Assembly: GCA_036386655.1 (NCBI GenBank)
Contig: DASVVG010000081.1
Location: forward strand, 1 to 25,170
From: JAHWJX01 sp036386655
GTDB taxonomy: Bacteria > Pseudomonadota > Alphaproteobacteria > Caulobacterales > Caulobacteraceae
Length of the DNA stretch: 25,170 bases
Direction: 5' to 3'
The first letter of the stretch is position 1, and the number at the start of each line of letters is the position of its first letter. The translations under genes and the position numbers were made by a program. The notes below the pieces were generated by a model. It was not told the DNA's origin. It did no database searches and worked only from the letters and a program-made list of their open reading frames with translations. Below are positions 1 through 6,709 of this stretch, piece by piece.

Positions 1-2
1 AT

Positions 3-416
3 CCGCTGCAGTCGATGACCGGCGGACCGCCGCACGCCATGCAGATGGGGCAGGAGCCTCCGGTGCAGCAGGACCAGCAGCAGGCGCAGGCGAGCGAGGG
101 CGGCGAGCGCCTGAGCGGCGGCGGCCAGGGTCAGGTGATGCCGAGCGCCGCTCCCCAGAGCGCCAACGAGATGAGCCAGACGGACGCCGGTTTCGGCTCC
201 ACGGCGGCCGCCAAGCAGGGCGGCCTCGGCGCCACCCAGACGAGCTACGGCCAGAGCACCCAGCATGACGCCACCGGCGGGCTGGGCGCCCAGAGCGTCA
301 ACACCGGCGCGCAGGGCCAGACCGGCGTGCTCGGCAAGTCTCCCGGCCATGACAAGAACATGGCCACTGGCCTGAAAGACCAGAACCAGGGCGGCACGAA
401 CGGCGGCGGACTCTGA
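3..416 (+). CDS. Gln/Gly-rich hydrophilic protein, 5' partial
   Basis: I do not recognise this gene. The frame is open to the left edge of the window. The first in-frame ATG, at position 15, has no ribosome binding site before it, so the true start is probably outside and the 5' end is treated as missing. About 137 residues are visible. They are rich in Gln, Gly, Ala and Ser, with no membrane segment, signal peptide or recognisable domain. The text drifts from Gln-rich (QQDQQQAQA) to Gly/Thr-rich and ends in GGTNGGGL. Such composition suggests an unstructured protein. A strong hairpin at 424-454 follows at once, and three more small hydrophilic genes follow on the same strand. Function is unknown. 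Confidence 0.55.
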   Translation, partial: PLQSMTGGPPHAMQMGQEPPVQQDQQQAQASEGGERLSGGGQGQVMPSAAPQSANEMSQTDAGFGSTAAAKQGGLGATQTSYGQSTQHDATGGLGAQSVNTGAQGQTGVLGKSPGHDKNMATGLKDQNQGGTNGGGL

Positions 417-423
417 CCTGCGG

Positions 424-454
424 GGGCGGCCGTTCCCCGGCGGAACGGCCGCCC
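424..454 (+). terminator. 13-bp perfect hairpin after the first gene
   Basis: GGGCGGCCGTTCC (424-436) and GGAACGGCCGCCC (442-454) are perfect complements around a 5-base loop. It begins 8 bases after the stop codon at 416. No U-run follows, so it could be a weak intrinsic terminator, a 3' stabilising stem or a processing site. Confidence 0.5.
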
Positions 455-490
455 GCCTAGCCGGTTACCCCAGCAGCACAGGAGCGACCC

Positions 491-1162
491 ATGGCTGATC
501 AGGACGACCCGCGCCGCGCCGCTGCGCAGACCGGCGATCGCACGGTCATCGGCGGAGCGCCGGTGGCGGGAGGGGGCACGATGGCCTCCAGCGGCGCCTT
601 CGACACCGTCGGCGGCGGGGACCTCGGCGGACCCGGATCTCGGGACCCGGGCGACGCCACCTCCCACCTCCGGGATCCCGTGGACCAGAATGACGACGGC
701 TCGACAGGACGCGGCGGCGCCGGGGGCTCGCTCGGCGGGCTCGGCGGAGACGACCTCGGCTCCGGCCCTGAAAGCGCCGGTGGTCTCGGTCGCGGCGACC
801 TTGCAGGGACGGGCCATCTCTCCGGCGGCGCGGCTCCGGGCGGGGACAACGAAGGCTCCCGCAGCGGCGGGCTGGGCGGCGCCACAGGGGACCGGATCGG
901 CGGCGGTGGTCTCGCTGCCAGCGACCGCGGCGGCGGCGGAGCGGGGTTCGGCCAGAGCGCCGGCACCGCCCAGCAGGATCAGGGCTTCGGGGCCGCTTCA
1001 GGCGGCGGCGAAGGGCCCGGCGGGCTCAACGAGCAGCAGGACGCGCTGCGCGCACAGGCGCAGGCCCAGGGCAGCGGCGACGCCACGGAAGCTCAGGACC
1101 TGCAGGACAAGACCCGCGCGCAGTCCGAGCTCGGTAGCGCGAACAACAACGACAATCTGTGA
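491..1162 (+). CDS. Gly-rich low-complexity protein, unknown function
   Basis: The product has 223 residues, about a third of them Gly, with Ala, Asp, Ser and Gln making up much of the rest. The ATG has an AGGAG site about 6 bases upstream, so the start is well supported. There is no signal peptide, membrane segment or catalytic motif. Runs such as GGLGG and GGGG recur, and a Gln/Ala-rich stretch near the C-terminus (QAQAQ) resembles the first gene. The family is unknown to me. It is hydrophilic and probably disordered, so a structural or stress-related hydrophilin-like role is possible but not shown. The next gene starts 9 bases after its stop, implying one transcript. Confidence 0.6.
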   Translation: MADQDDPRRAAAQTGDRTVIGGAPVAGGGTMASSGAFDTVGGGDLGGPGSRDPGDATSHLRDPVDQNDDGSTGRGGAGGSLGGLGGDDLGSGPESAGGLGRGDLAGTGHLSGGAAPGGDNEGSRSGGLGGATGDRIGGGGLAASDRGGGGAGFGQSAGTAQQDQGFGAASGGGEGPGGLNEQQDALRAQAQAQGSGDATEAQDLQDKTRAQSELGSANNNDNL

Positions 1163-1171
1163 GGACGCATC

Positions 1172-1387
1172 GTGGCTGAAAACGAGACGAACGACGCCGC
1201 GCAGGAGCAGGATCCGGCGCAGGTGGCGGAGAACCAGGAGAGCCCCGCCGGGGAGACCGGCCCCGTCGGGTACGTTCCGTCGGTGATGGAAAGCACCCGC
1301 ATCCGCATCCAGGGCGGCGGCATGGGCCAGACCGACCTCAATCAGCAGCGCGACCCCACCACCCGCGACAGTTCGGAGAAGTACTGA
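1172..1387 (+). CDS. Small hydrophilic protein, unknown function
   Basis: This 71-residue protein starts with GTG at 1172, supported by GAGGA 6 bases upstream. The N-terminal half is acidic and Gln-rich. The C-terminal half contains ESTRIRIQGG and ends in a charged stretch (TRDSSEKY). There are no Cys, no membrane segment and no known domain. Its stop overlaps the next start in the sequence TGATG, so the two are probably translationally coupled. Composition and position place it with the neighbouring low-complexity genes. Function is unknown. Confidence 0.55.
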   Translation: MAENETNDAAQEQDPAQVAENQESPAGETGPVGYVPSVMESTRIRIQGGGMGQTDLNQQRDPTTRDSSEKY

Positions 1388-1515
1388 TGGCGCATCAAGG
1401 CCAGAACCGCACCCGCGTCCCCGACAAGGACCGCGCGAAGACGCAAGGCCCGAAAACGCAGGAGAAGAACCGCGAGATCGCGACCAAGCGTCCGCAGGAT
1501 CACGGCACGCAGTAA
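1387..1515 (+). CDS. 42-residue basic hydrophilic peptide
   Basis: This is a very short gene. The ATG at 1387 shares its A with the TGA stop of the gene before it, and GGAGAAG lies just upstream inside that gene. The 42-residue product begins MAHQGQNRTRVPDKDR and ends in DHGTQ. It is strongly basic (many Lys and Arg) with no hydrophobic stretch. The acidic character of the preceding 71-residue protein and the basic character of this one suggest a possible interacting pair, but that is inference. Its stop (TAA 1513-1515) lies 3 bases from the purQ stop on the other strand. Confidence 0.5.
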   Translation: MAHQGQNRTRVPDKDRAKTQGPKTQEKNREIATKRPQDHGTQ

Positions 1516-1518
1516 CCC

Positions 1519-2181
1519 TCAGGCGGAGGCGAGCGCGCTCCGGAACAGCACCGCGCCGTCCGACGAGCCCAACTCGTCTTCGAAGGCGCGGTCGGGGTGG
1601 GGCATCATGCCCAGCACGTTCCCGCGCTGGTTCACGATCCCGGCCACTCCACGCACGGAGCCGTTCGGGTCTTCCCGGTAGCGGAAGACCACTCGGCCAT
1701 CGCCCTCCAGCCGGTCCAGCGTCTCCTCGTCGGCGAAGTAGTTGCCTTCGCCGTTGCCCACGGTCATCCGCGCGGTGCGCTGGTCGCGGTAGCCCGACGT
1801 GAATCGCGTCTGCGCATTGACGACATCGAGCTCCACCGGCTTGCACACGTACTTGAGGCGGGCGTTCCGGAGCAGGGCGCCTTCGAGCATTCCGGCCTCG
1901 CACAGGATCTGGAACCCGTTGCAGATGCCGACCACCGCCACGCCGCGGTCCGCCGCCGCCTTCACCTCGGGCATCACCGGCGATTGCGCGGCCATGGCGC
2001 CGCAGCGCAGGTAGTCGCCATACGAAAAGCCGCCGGGCAGCACGATCAGGTCCGTGCGGTCGGGGAGGGCGGTCTCCTGGTGCCAGACCATGTCGACCTG
2101 CGCCCCTGTGGAACGCTCTACGGCGACCTTGCAGTCCCGGTCGCAGTTCGACCCGGGAAACACGACGACGGCGGCTTTCAT
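1519..2181 (-). CDS. purQ: Phosphoribosylformylglycinamidine synthase subunit PurQ
   Basis: This is the glutaminase subunit of FGAM synthase in de novo purine synthesis. It frees ammonia from glutamine and passes it to PurL with the help of PurS, in the cytoplasm. The 220-residue length is normal. The N-terminus (MKAAVVVFPGSNCDRD) and FSYGDYLR match the family. The nucleophile is Cys87 in GICNGFQ, and the catalytic His is His195 in MMPHPD. In class I amidotransferases the third triad residue is usually Glu two positions after that His; here Asp197 stands there, a conservative change. The start is followed upstream by a 12-base palindrome (2185-2196). purS and purC lie upstream on the same strand but are separated by an opposite-strand gene, and purL is not in the window. 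Confidence 0.96.
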   Translation of the reverse strand: MKAAVVVFPGSNCDRDCKVAVERSTGAQVDMVWHQETALPDRTDLIVLPGGFSYGDYLRCGAMAAQSPVMPEVKAAADRGVAVVGICNGFQILCEAGMLEGALLRNARLKYVCKPVELDVVNAQTRFTSGYRDQRTARMTVGNGEGNYFADEETLDRLEGDGRVVFRYREDPNGSVRGVAGIVNQRGNVLGMMPHPDRAFEDELGSSDGAVLFRSALASA

Positions 2182-2184
2182 GAC

Positions 2185-2196
2185 GCCTAATTAGGC
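2185..2196. promoter_or_regulatory. 12-bp perfect palindrome before purQ
   Basis: GCCTAATTAGGC is a perfect 12-base palindrome ending 3 bases before the purQ start codon and containing the AGG of its ribosome binding site. It is AT-rich inside very GC-rich DNA. It could be an operator or an RNA stem that hides the binding site. No regulator is identified. Confidence 0.3.
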
Positions 2197-2288
2197 TGCG
2201 TCGCGCGCCGGCGCCACCGGCGGCCGCGTCCTGTCGTATGTCGCTCACCCGACGTTCATGCTCAAATGTTAGAAGCGGGCTTGTTCCG

Positions 2289-2296
2289 TTAACCAT
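2289..2296 (+). promoter_or_regulatory. TTAACCAT, possible CtrA half-site
   Basis: TTAACCAT matches, from memory, the half-site bound by the cell-cycle regulator CtrA in Caulobacterales. It lies 43 bases before the TTG start of the beta-helix-like gene and about 110 bases upstream of purQ on the other strand. No second TTAA half at the usual spacing is present. An 8-base match may be chance. Confidence 0.25.
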
Positions 2297-2338
2297 TGGC
2301 GGCTGAACTAGCGCTGCAGCCGAGTCGGGGAAGCCGAG

Positions 2339-2659
2339 TTGCACATCGTCGAAGGGCCGATCGCCGGCCCGATCATCATCCGCATCGACACGCGCCTCTA
2401 CGGGGTCGTGACCGGCGACGTCACCGTCCCGCGCGGCGTGCGGCTGGAGCTCGAGGGCGTGGTCACCGGCAACCTGCTGGCGTGTCCGGGCTCGAAGGTG
2501 CTGGTCCACGGCGAGGTGCGCGGCCGCCTGTTCAACGAAGGCGCCTCGGTGTCGATCTACGGCGAAGTCGGCAGCGTCCGCGACGCCGACGAGCACCGCT
2601 CCTACCTCGCCCCCTGCGCCGTCGTCCGCCATGCGGAAGAGCAGCGCAAGGCCGGCTAG
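2339..2659 (+). CDS. Bactofilin-like beta-helix protein, TTG start
   Basis: The product has 106 residues and no signal peptide. Its body alternates short hydrophobic strands with Gly turns (GVVTGDVTVPRGV, EGVVTGNLL, HGEVRGRLFN, YGEVGSV). This spacing resembles the right-handed beta-helix of bactofilins and other polymer-forming proteins, though it is shorter than most of them. The only usable start is TTG at 2339: an in-frame TAG lies 30 bases upstream, no ATG or GTG comes between, and GGGGAAG precedes it. It lies on the + strand between purQ and purS, and its stop shares the bases CTAG with the purS stop. Membership of the bactofilin family is inferred from pattern alone. Confidence 0.6.
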   Translation: MHIVEGPIAGPIIIRIDTRLYGVVTGDVTVPRGVRLELEGVVTGNLLACPGSKVLVHGEVRGRLFNEGASVSIYGEVGSVRDADEHRSYLAPCAVVRHAEEQRKAG

Positions 2660-2895
2660 GCCACCTCAACCCGGTAATTCTGGATCACCGTGTTGGCGAG
2701 CAGGCGCTCGCACATGGCTTTCACGTCGGCCTCCGCCTGCGCAGGGTCCGAGCCGTCCACGTCGAACTCGATAGTCTTGCCGACGCGCACGCCGCCGACG
2801 CCTCCGAAGCCGAGCCCGTGCAGCGCGCCCTCGATGGCCTTGCCCTCGACGTCCAGGACGCCCGGCTTCAGGAAGACGTGGACCTTCGCCCGCAT
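2656..2895 (-). CDS. purS: Phosphoribosylformylglycinamidine synthase subunit PurS
   Basis: PurS is a small dimeric protein that bridges PurQ and PurL in FGAM synthase and helps channel ammonia. The 79-residue product has the typical length and sequence: MRAKVHVFLKPGVLDVEGKA at the start, GVGGVRVGKTIEFDV in the middle and the family ending NTVIQNYRVE. The ATG at 2893-2895 overlaps the purC stop in a TGATG arrangement, which indicates translational coupling and settles the start; longer readings of this frame run into purC. The gene ends in CTAG shared with the opposing gene. Its usual partner purQ follows only after a 474-base gap occupied by an opposite-strand gene. Confidence 0.95.
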   Translation of the reverse strand: MRAKVHVFLKPGVLDVEGKAIEGALHGLGFGGVGGVRVGKTIEFDVDGSDPAQAEADVKAMCERLLANTVIQNYRVEVA

Positions 2896-3650
2896 CAGTG
2901 CAGCCCGCCCTGGATGACGGTCGGCATCTCCTTCATGATCCCGAGCCGGCGGGCCACCTCGGTGTAGCTCTCGACCACGTTCCCGAGGTCCCGGCGGAAG
3001 CGGTCCTTGTCGAGCTTCTCGCTGGAGATGGTGTCCCACAGCCGGCAGCTGTCGGGGCTGATCTCGTCGGCCAGCAGCACGCGGCTGAAGTCGTTCTCCC
3101 AGACGCGCCCGTACTCGACCTTGAAGTCCACCAGCGTGATCCCGACGCCGCTGAATAGCCCGGTGAGGAAGTCGTTCACCCGCAGGGTCATGGCCAGAAT
3201 GTCGTCGATCTCCTGGGTCGTCGCCCAGTTGAACGCGGTGATGTGCTCCTCGGTGACCAGCGGGTCGTTGAGCTTGTCGTCCTTGTAGTAGAACTCGATG
3301 ATCGAGCGGGGCAGGGCCTGTCCCTCGGGCAGCCCCAGGCGGGTGGACAGCGACCCCGCGGCCACGTTCCGGCACACCACCTCCAGCGGGATGATCTCCA
3401 CCTCCTTGATCAGCTGCTCGCGCAGGTTCAGGCGGCGGATGAAGTGGTTCTGCACCCCGATCCCGTTCAGGCGGGACATGATGTACTCGCTGATCCGGTT
3501 GTTCAGGACGCCCTTGCCCTCGAGCACGGCCTTCTTCTGCGCGTTGAAGGCGGTGGCGTCGTCCTTGAAGTACTGGATCAGGGTGCCGGGCTCGGGCCCC
3601 TCGTAGAGGATCTTGGCCTTGCCCTCGTAGATCTTCTTGCGGCGGCTCAT
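2895..3650 (-). CDS. purC: SAICAR synthase PurC
   Basis: PurC (phosphoribosylaminoimidazole-succinocarboxamide synthase) joins CAIR and aspartate using ATP in de novo purine synthesis. The 251-residue length is typical. Family motifs are in order: KKIYEGKAKILYEG (5-18), VVCRNVAAGSLSTR (91-104), TLVDFKVEYGR (172-182) and LADEISPDSCRLWD (193-206). GGAG precedes the ATG at 3650. The leader holds a strong terminator hairpin with a U-run (3679-3711) only about 28 bases before the start codon, and an AT-rich -10-like box beyond it. This suggests that expression is set by attenuation. purS follows with overlapping stop and start codons. Confidence 0.97.
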   Translation of the reverse strand: MSRRKKIYEGKAKILYEGPEPGTLIQYFKDDATAFNAQKKAVLEGKGVLNNRISEYIMSRLNGIGVQNHFIRRLNLREQLIKEVEIIPLEVVCRNVAAGSLSTRLGLPEGQALPRSIIEFYYKDDKLNDPLVTEEHITAFNWATTQEIDDILAMTLRVNDFLTGLFSGVGITLVDFKVEYGRVWENDFSRVLLADEISPDSCRLWDTISSEKLDKDRFRRDLGNVVESYTEVARRLGIMKEMPTVIQGGLH

Positions 3651-3678
3651 CTGGCGCTCCAGCGGGACCGGCTGAACG

Positions 3679-3711
3679 AAAAACGCGCGCGGGCCTGACA
3701 GGCTGCGCGCG
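3679..3711 (-). terminator. Intrinsic terminator in the purC leader (attenuator)
   Basis: Read on the - strand, CGCGCGC (3711-3705) pairs with GCGCGCG (3690-3684). An inner CCT/AGG pair closes a 3-base loop, and five U follow (3683-3679). The purC start codon is about 28 bases further on. A terminator between promoter and gene with no other gene between them implies leader attenuation. Confidence 0.6.
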
Positions 3712-3733
3712 GTCCGAGTCGGCCCCGTTGCGG

Positions 3734-3741
3734 AATATATA
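3734..3741 (-). promoter_or_regulatory. Candidate -10 region of the purC promoter
   Basis: TATATATT on the - strand is a lone AT-rich box in very GC-rich DNA, about 85 bases before purC. It fits a -10 element, but no convincing -35 hexamer is visible. A start just downstream would give a leader that contains the hairpin at 3684-3711. Confidence 0.4.
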
Positions 3742-3848
3742 GGGGTTCGGACCCTAGCCGATGGGGGTCACCGGCGCAAAGCTCGACCGCCCTCGACCGC
3801 GACGCCCGGGGCCACTAAGTCAGGGACGAGCACAGGAGCGCCGCCGAG

Positions 3849-4175
3849 ATGACCACCTTCGACGACCGTGAACGCGCTTTCGAGAGCAAGTACGCCCTCG
3901 ATCAGGAGCAGGAGTTCAAGGCGATGTCCCGGCGCAACCGCCTGCTCGGACAGTGGGCGGGCGAGAAGCTGGGCAAGTCGGGGGAGGAGCTGGATGCCTA
4001 CGCGCGCGAAGTGGTGCGGTCCGACTTCCAGGAGGCCGGCGACGAGGACGTCTTCCGGAAGCTCGCCGCCGACCTACAGGGCAAGGTCGGTGACGACGAG
4101 ATCCGCACCCAGATGGCGCGCTTCCTCCAGGAAGCCCGCGCCAAGGTCGCCGACGACACGGTCGGCCACAACTAG
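3849..4175 (+). CDS. F1-ATPase inhibitor zeta subunit (DUF1476)
   Basis: This 108-residue protein matches the DUF1476 family, characterised in Paracoccus denitrificans as the zeta subunit that blocks ATP hydrolysis by F1F0-ATP synthase. It is cytoplasmic and acts on the F1 sector through its N-terminal segment. The N-terminus (MTTFDDRERAFESKYALDQE) and RRNRLLGQWAGEKLG (29-43) are diagnostic, followed by a predicted helical bundle with EVVRSDFQEAGDEDV. The family is essentially alphaproteobacterial, which supports the organism call. GGAG-like bases precede the ATG. ATP synthase genes are not in the window. The stop codon shares CTAG with the purB stop on the other strand. Confidence 0.93.
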   Translation: MTTFDDRERAFESKYALDQEQEFKAMSRRNRLLGQWAGEKLGKSGEELDAYAREVVRSDFQEAGDEDVFRKLAADLQGKVGDDEIRTQMARFLQEARAKVADDTVGHN

Positions 4176-5488
4176 GCGGTCGCCGCCTCCCCGAACACAC
4201 GGCGGAAGATCGTGTCCACGTGCTTGAGGTGGTAGCCGACATCGAACAGCTCCCCGAGTTCAGCGTCGGACAGGCGCTCCCGCACCTCGGGCTCGGCCTT
4301 GAGCAGGTCCAGGAACCGCCCTTCGCCGCGCCAGACCTTCATCGCGTTGCTCTGCACGGCGGCGTAGGCCGCCTCGCGGCTCATGCCCTTTTGCGTCAGC
4401 GCCAGCAGCACGCGCTGGCTGTTCACCAAGCCCCCGAGCCGGTCGAGGTTGGCCTGCATGTTCTCGGGGTAGACCACCAGCCGCTCGACGACCCCCGCCA
4501 GCCTCCGCAGGGCGAAGTCGAGGTGCGTCGTGGCGTCTGGAGCGATCCCTCGCTCGACCGACGAGTGGCTGATGTCGCGTTCATGCCAGAGCGCCACGTT
4601 CTCCAGCGCCGGCACGACTGCCGACCGCACGAGGCGCGCGAGCCCGGTCAGGTTCTCCGTCAGGATGGGGTTGCGCTTGTGCGGCATGGCCGACGAGCCC
4701 TTCTGGCCCTTGTCGAACGCCTCCTCGACCTCGAGCACCTCGGTGCGCTGGAGGTGCCGGATCTCCACCGCCAGCCGCTCCACCGACGAGGCCACCACCG
4801 CCAGCGCCGCGAAGTACGCGGCGTGTCGGTCGCGCGGGATCACCTGCGTCGCCACCGGCTCAGGCACGAGCCCGAGCTTCTCCGCCACGTGCGCCTCCAC
4901 CCGCGGATCGACGTTCGCGAACGTCCCCACCGCGCCCGAGATCGTGCAGGTCGCCACCTCGAAGCGCGCCATCGCCAGCCGCTCCTTGGCCCGGACGAAC
5001 TCGGCGTAGTGGCCGGCCAGCTTCAAGCCGAACGTCGTGGGCTCCGCGTGCACGCCGTGGCTGCGCCCGACGCACGGCGTCAGCCGGTGCTCGAAGGCGC
5101 GGCGCTTCAGCGCCGCCAGCACCAGGTCGACGTCCTCGATCAGCATGTCCGCCGCGCGCGTCAGCTGCACCGCCAGGGCGGTGTCGAGTTCGTCCGACGA
5201 CGTCATGCCCTGGTGCTGGAAGCGCGCCTCTTCGCCCACGATTTCAGAGACGTGCGTCAGGAATGCGATGACGTCGTGCTTCACCTCGCGCTCGATCGCA
5301 TCGATCCGCTGCGGGTCGAACTCGGCGTCGCGCCCGCGCTCCCACACCGCGACCGCCGCTTCGCGCGGGATCACGCCGATCTCAGCCATCGCGTCGGCGG
5401 CGTGCGCCTCGATCTCGAACCAGATCCGGTACTTGGTCTCGTCGGACCAGAGCCGGACCATCTCCGGGCGGGCGTAGCGGGGGATCAT
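4172..5488 (-). CDS. purB: Adenylosuccinate lyase PurB
   Basis: PurB acts twice in purine synthesis. It splits SAICAR to AICAR and adenylosuccinate to AMP, releasing fumarate each time. The 438-residue form starts with MIPRYARPEMVRLWSDE, the usual N-terminus; an upstream in-frame extension to 5542 is low-complexity and was rejected. The fumarase/aspartase signature SSAMPHKRNP lies at about residues 262-271, and the substrate-binding histidine regions QHQGMTSSDE and RSHGVHAEPTTFG are present. A perfect TTGACA hexamer on the - strand (5519-5524) lies upstream, but I see no good -10. Its product step follows that of PurC, encoded 520 bases away on the same strand. No terminator is visible at the shared CTAG end. 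Confidence 0.97.
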   Translation of the reverse strand: MIPRYARPEMVRLWSDETKYRIWFEIEAHAADAMAEIGVIPREAAVAVWERGRDAEFDPQRIDAIEREVKHDVIAFLTHVSEIVGEEARFQHQGMTSSDELDTALAVQLTRAADMLIEDVDLVLAALKRRAFEHRLTPCVGRSHGVHAEPTTFGLKLAGHYAEFVRAKERLAMARFEVATCTISGAVGTFANVDPRVEAHVAEKLGLVPEPVATQVIPRDRHAAYFAALAVVASSVERLAVEIRHLQRTEVLEVEEAFDKGQKGSSAMPHKRNPILTENLTGLARLVRSAVVPALENVALWHERDISHSSVERGIAPDATTHLDFALRRLAGVVERLVVYPENMQANLDRLGGLVNSQRVLLALTQKGMSREAAYAAVQSNAMKVWRGEGRFLDLLKAEPEVRERLSDAELGELFDVGYHLKHVDTIFRRVFGEAATA

Positions 5489-5576
5489 GCGCGCGCAGAA
5501 GGCCGCCGCGCCGCGGCCTGTCAAGGGAGCCGCTCGCCTCACAGGCGAACCCGGACGTGCCGCGCGGGAACAGCGC

Positions 5577-5582
5577 TACAAT
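5577..5582 (+). promoter_or_regulatory. Candidate -10 box (GCTACAATC)
   Basis: TACAAT within GCTACAATC resembles the -10 element of Caulobacter housekeeping promoters. It lies 28 bases before the GTG at 5611. The -35 is poor: GGACGT at about the right place shares only part of TTGACG. Confidence 0.35.
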
Positions 5583-5610
5583 CGCGGCGCGAAGTTCGAG
5601 GGAATCCGTG

Positions 5611-6657
5611 GTGAGACGCCTGCTCCTCCTCGTCGGCGCCGCGGCGCTGCTGGCCGCCCCCGGCGCTCACGGCCAGCCGGAGCCGACCGGCACCACCGGC
5701 GCGGGAACCGGCGCGGATCAGACAGTGGACCCGCCCCGCAGCACCGTCACCTTGCAGCCCCGCTCGGCGCCCCCGCCGCCGACCGTCGTGGTGGCCCCCG
5801 CGCCCCGCGCCGACCTGCCTCCCGAAGCCTCGCCGGGCCAGTGCTTCGCCCGCGTGGCGCTCCCGCGGCGGACCGAGACGTACCAGGAGCAGGTGCAGGT
5901 GCGCCCCGAGCGGCGCGAGACGCGCGTCGTTCCCGCGGGCTACGCCGATGTCGAAGAGCGCGTCCTCGTCACGCCGGAGCGTGTGATCCGCACGAACGTG
6001 CCGGCGACGTATCGCACCGTCACTGAGACCATGGTGGTCCGTCCCGCTCGAACGCGCGTGGAGACGATCGCGCCCGAGTATCGCCAGGTCGCCGAGCAGG
6101 TGCTCGCCAGCCCGCCCCGCCGCGAGTGGGTCCGCGAGCCGTCGTTCTCGGGCCAGGAGGTCTGGCGTCTGGTCGAGACGCCGCCGCTCTACCGCACCGT
6201 GATGCGCAACGTGCTGGTCAGTCCCGCTCGCCGGGCCGAGTTCACTGATCCCGCCGTCACGCGTGAGGTTAGCCGCCGCGTCGTCGATCAGCCCGCCCGG
6301 GTCGACGAGCGGGTCGTCCCCGCCGTCTACCGCACGGAGAAACGGCGCAAGCTGGTCACGCCGGAGCGCAGGGAGACCGTGGTTATCGCGGCCGAGTGGC
6401 GCATGGTCGAGAAGACCCGTCCCGTCGGTTCCCAGGTGCTCGACTGGCGCGAGGCTCCGTGCGCCAAGGCCGTGACGCCCGACCTGATCCGGCGCGTCCA
6501 AGCCGCGCTGACCGCGCAGGGGCACCCTCTCGGTGCTCCCGACGGGGTCTGGGGCGCGCGCACCCGGCAGGCGCTGGACGACTTCCAGCGGGCGCAGGGT
6601 CTGCCCCACGGGGCGCTCACCCTGGAGACGCTCAGGGCGCTGAACGTCGGCGCTTGA
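5611..6657 (+). CDS. Secreted repeat protein with peptidoglycan-binding domain
   Basis: The GTG at 5611 gives 348 residues and places GAGGGA 7 bases upstream. A GTG at 5608 and an ATG at 5557 are possible but less well placed. The N-terminus is a signal peptide (VRRLLLLVGAAALLAAPGAHG, cleavage near AHG/Q). A Pro/Thr-rich linker follows. Roughly residues 85-245 hold about seven imperfect repeats of 22-24 residues with the pattern Y-R-x-V-x-x-x-V-L-V-x-P-A-R, then V-P-x-x-Y. The last 60 residues form a PG_binding_1 domain (LIRRVQAALTAQGHPLG, GVWGARTRQALDDFQRAQGL). This points to a periplasmic or cell-wall-attached protein. The function of the repeats is unknown to me. Confidence 0.85.
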   Translation: MRRLLLLVGAAALLAAPGAHGQPEPTGTTGAGTGADQTVDPPRSTVTLQPRSAPPPPTVVVAPAPRADLPPEASPGQCFARVALPRRTETYQEQVQVRPERRETRVVPAGYADVEERVLVTPERVIRTNVPATYRTVTETMVVRPARTRVETIAPEYRQVAEQVLASPPRREWVREPSFSGQEVWRLVETPPLYRTVMRNVLVSPARRAEFTDPAVTREVSRRVVDQPARVDERVVPAVYRTEKRRKLVTPERRETVVIAAEWRMVEKTRPVGSQVLDWREAPCAKAVTPDLIRRVQAALTAQGHPLGAPDGVWGARTRQALDDFQRAQGLPHGALTLETLRALNVGA

Positions 6658-6709
6658 CCCCGCGCCCCATGGCGTCGGAGGAGACGCCGGTCAGCGGCGA
6701 GGAGCGTGC

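Noticed and set aside
998..2632. Long - strand reading frame (544 codons) across purQ and the left-edge genes
   Set aside because: It overlaps purQ in another frame and the + strand small genes; its composition is Arg/Ala/Gly noise.
4220..5614. Long + strand reading frame (464 codons) opposite purB
   Set aside because: It is antisense to the clear purB gene, is His/Arg/Leu-rich with no domain, and arises from codon bias in GC-rich DNA.
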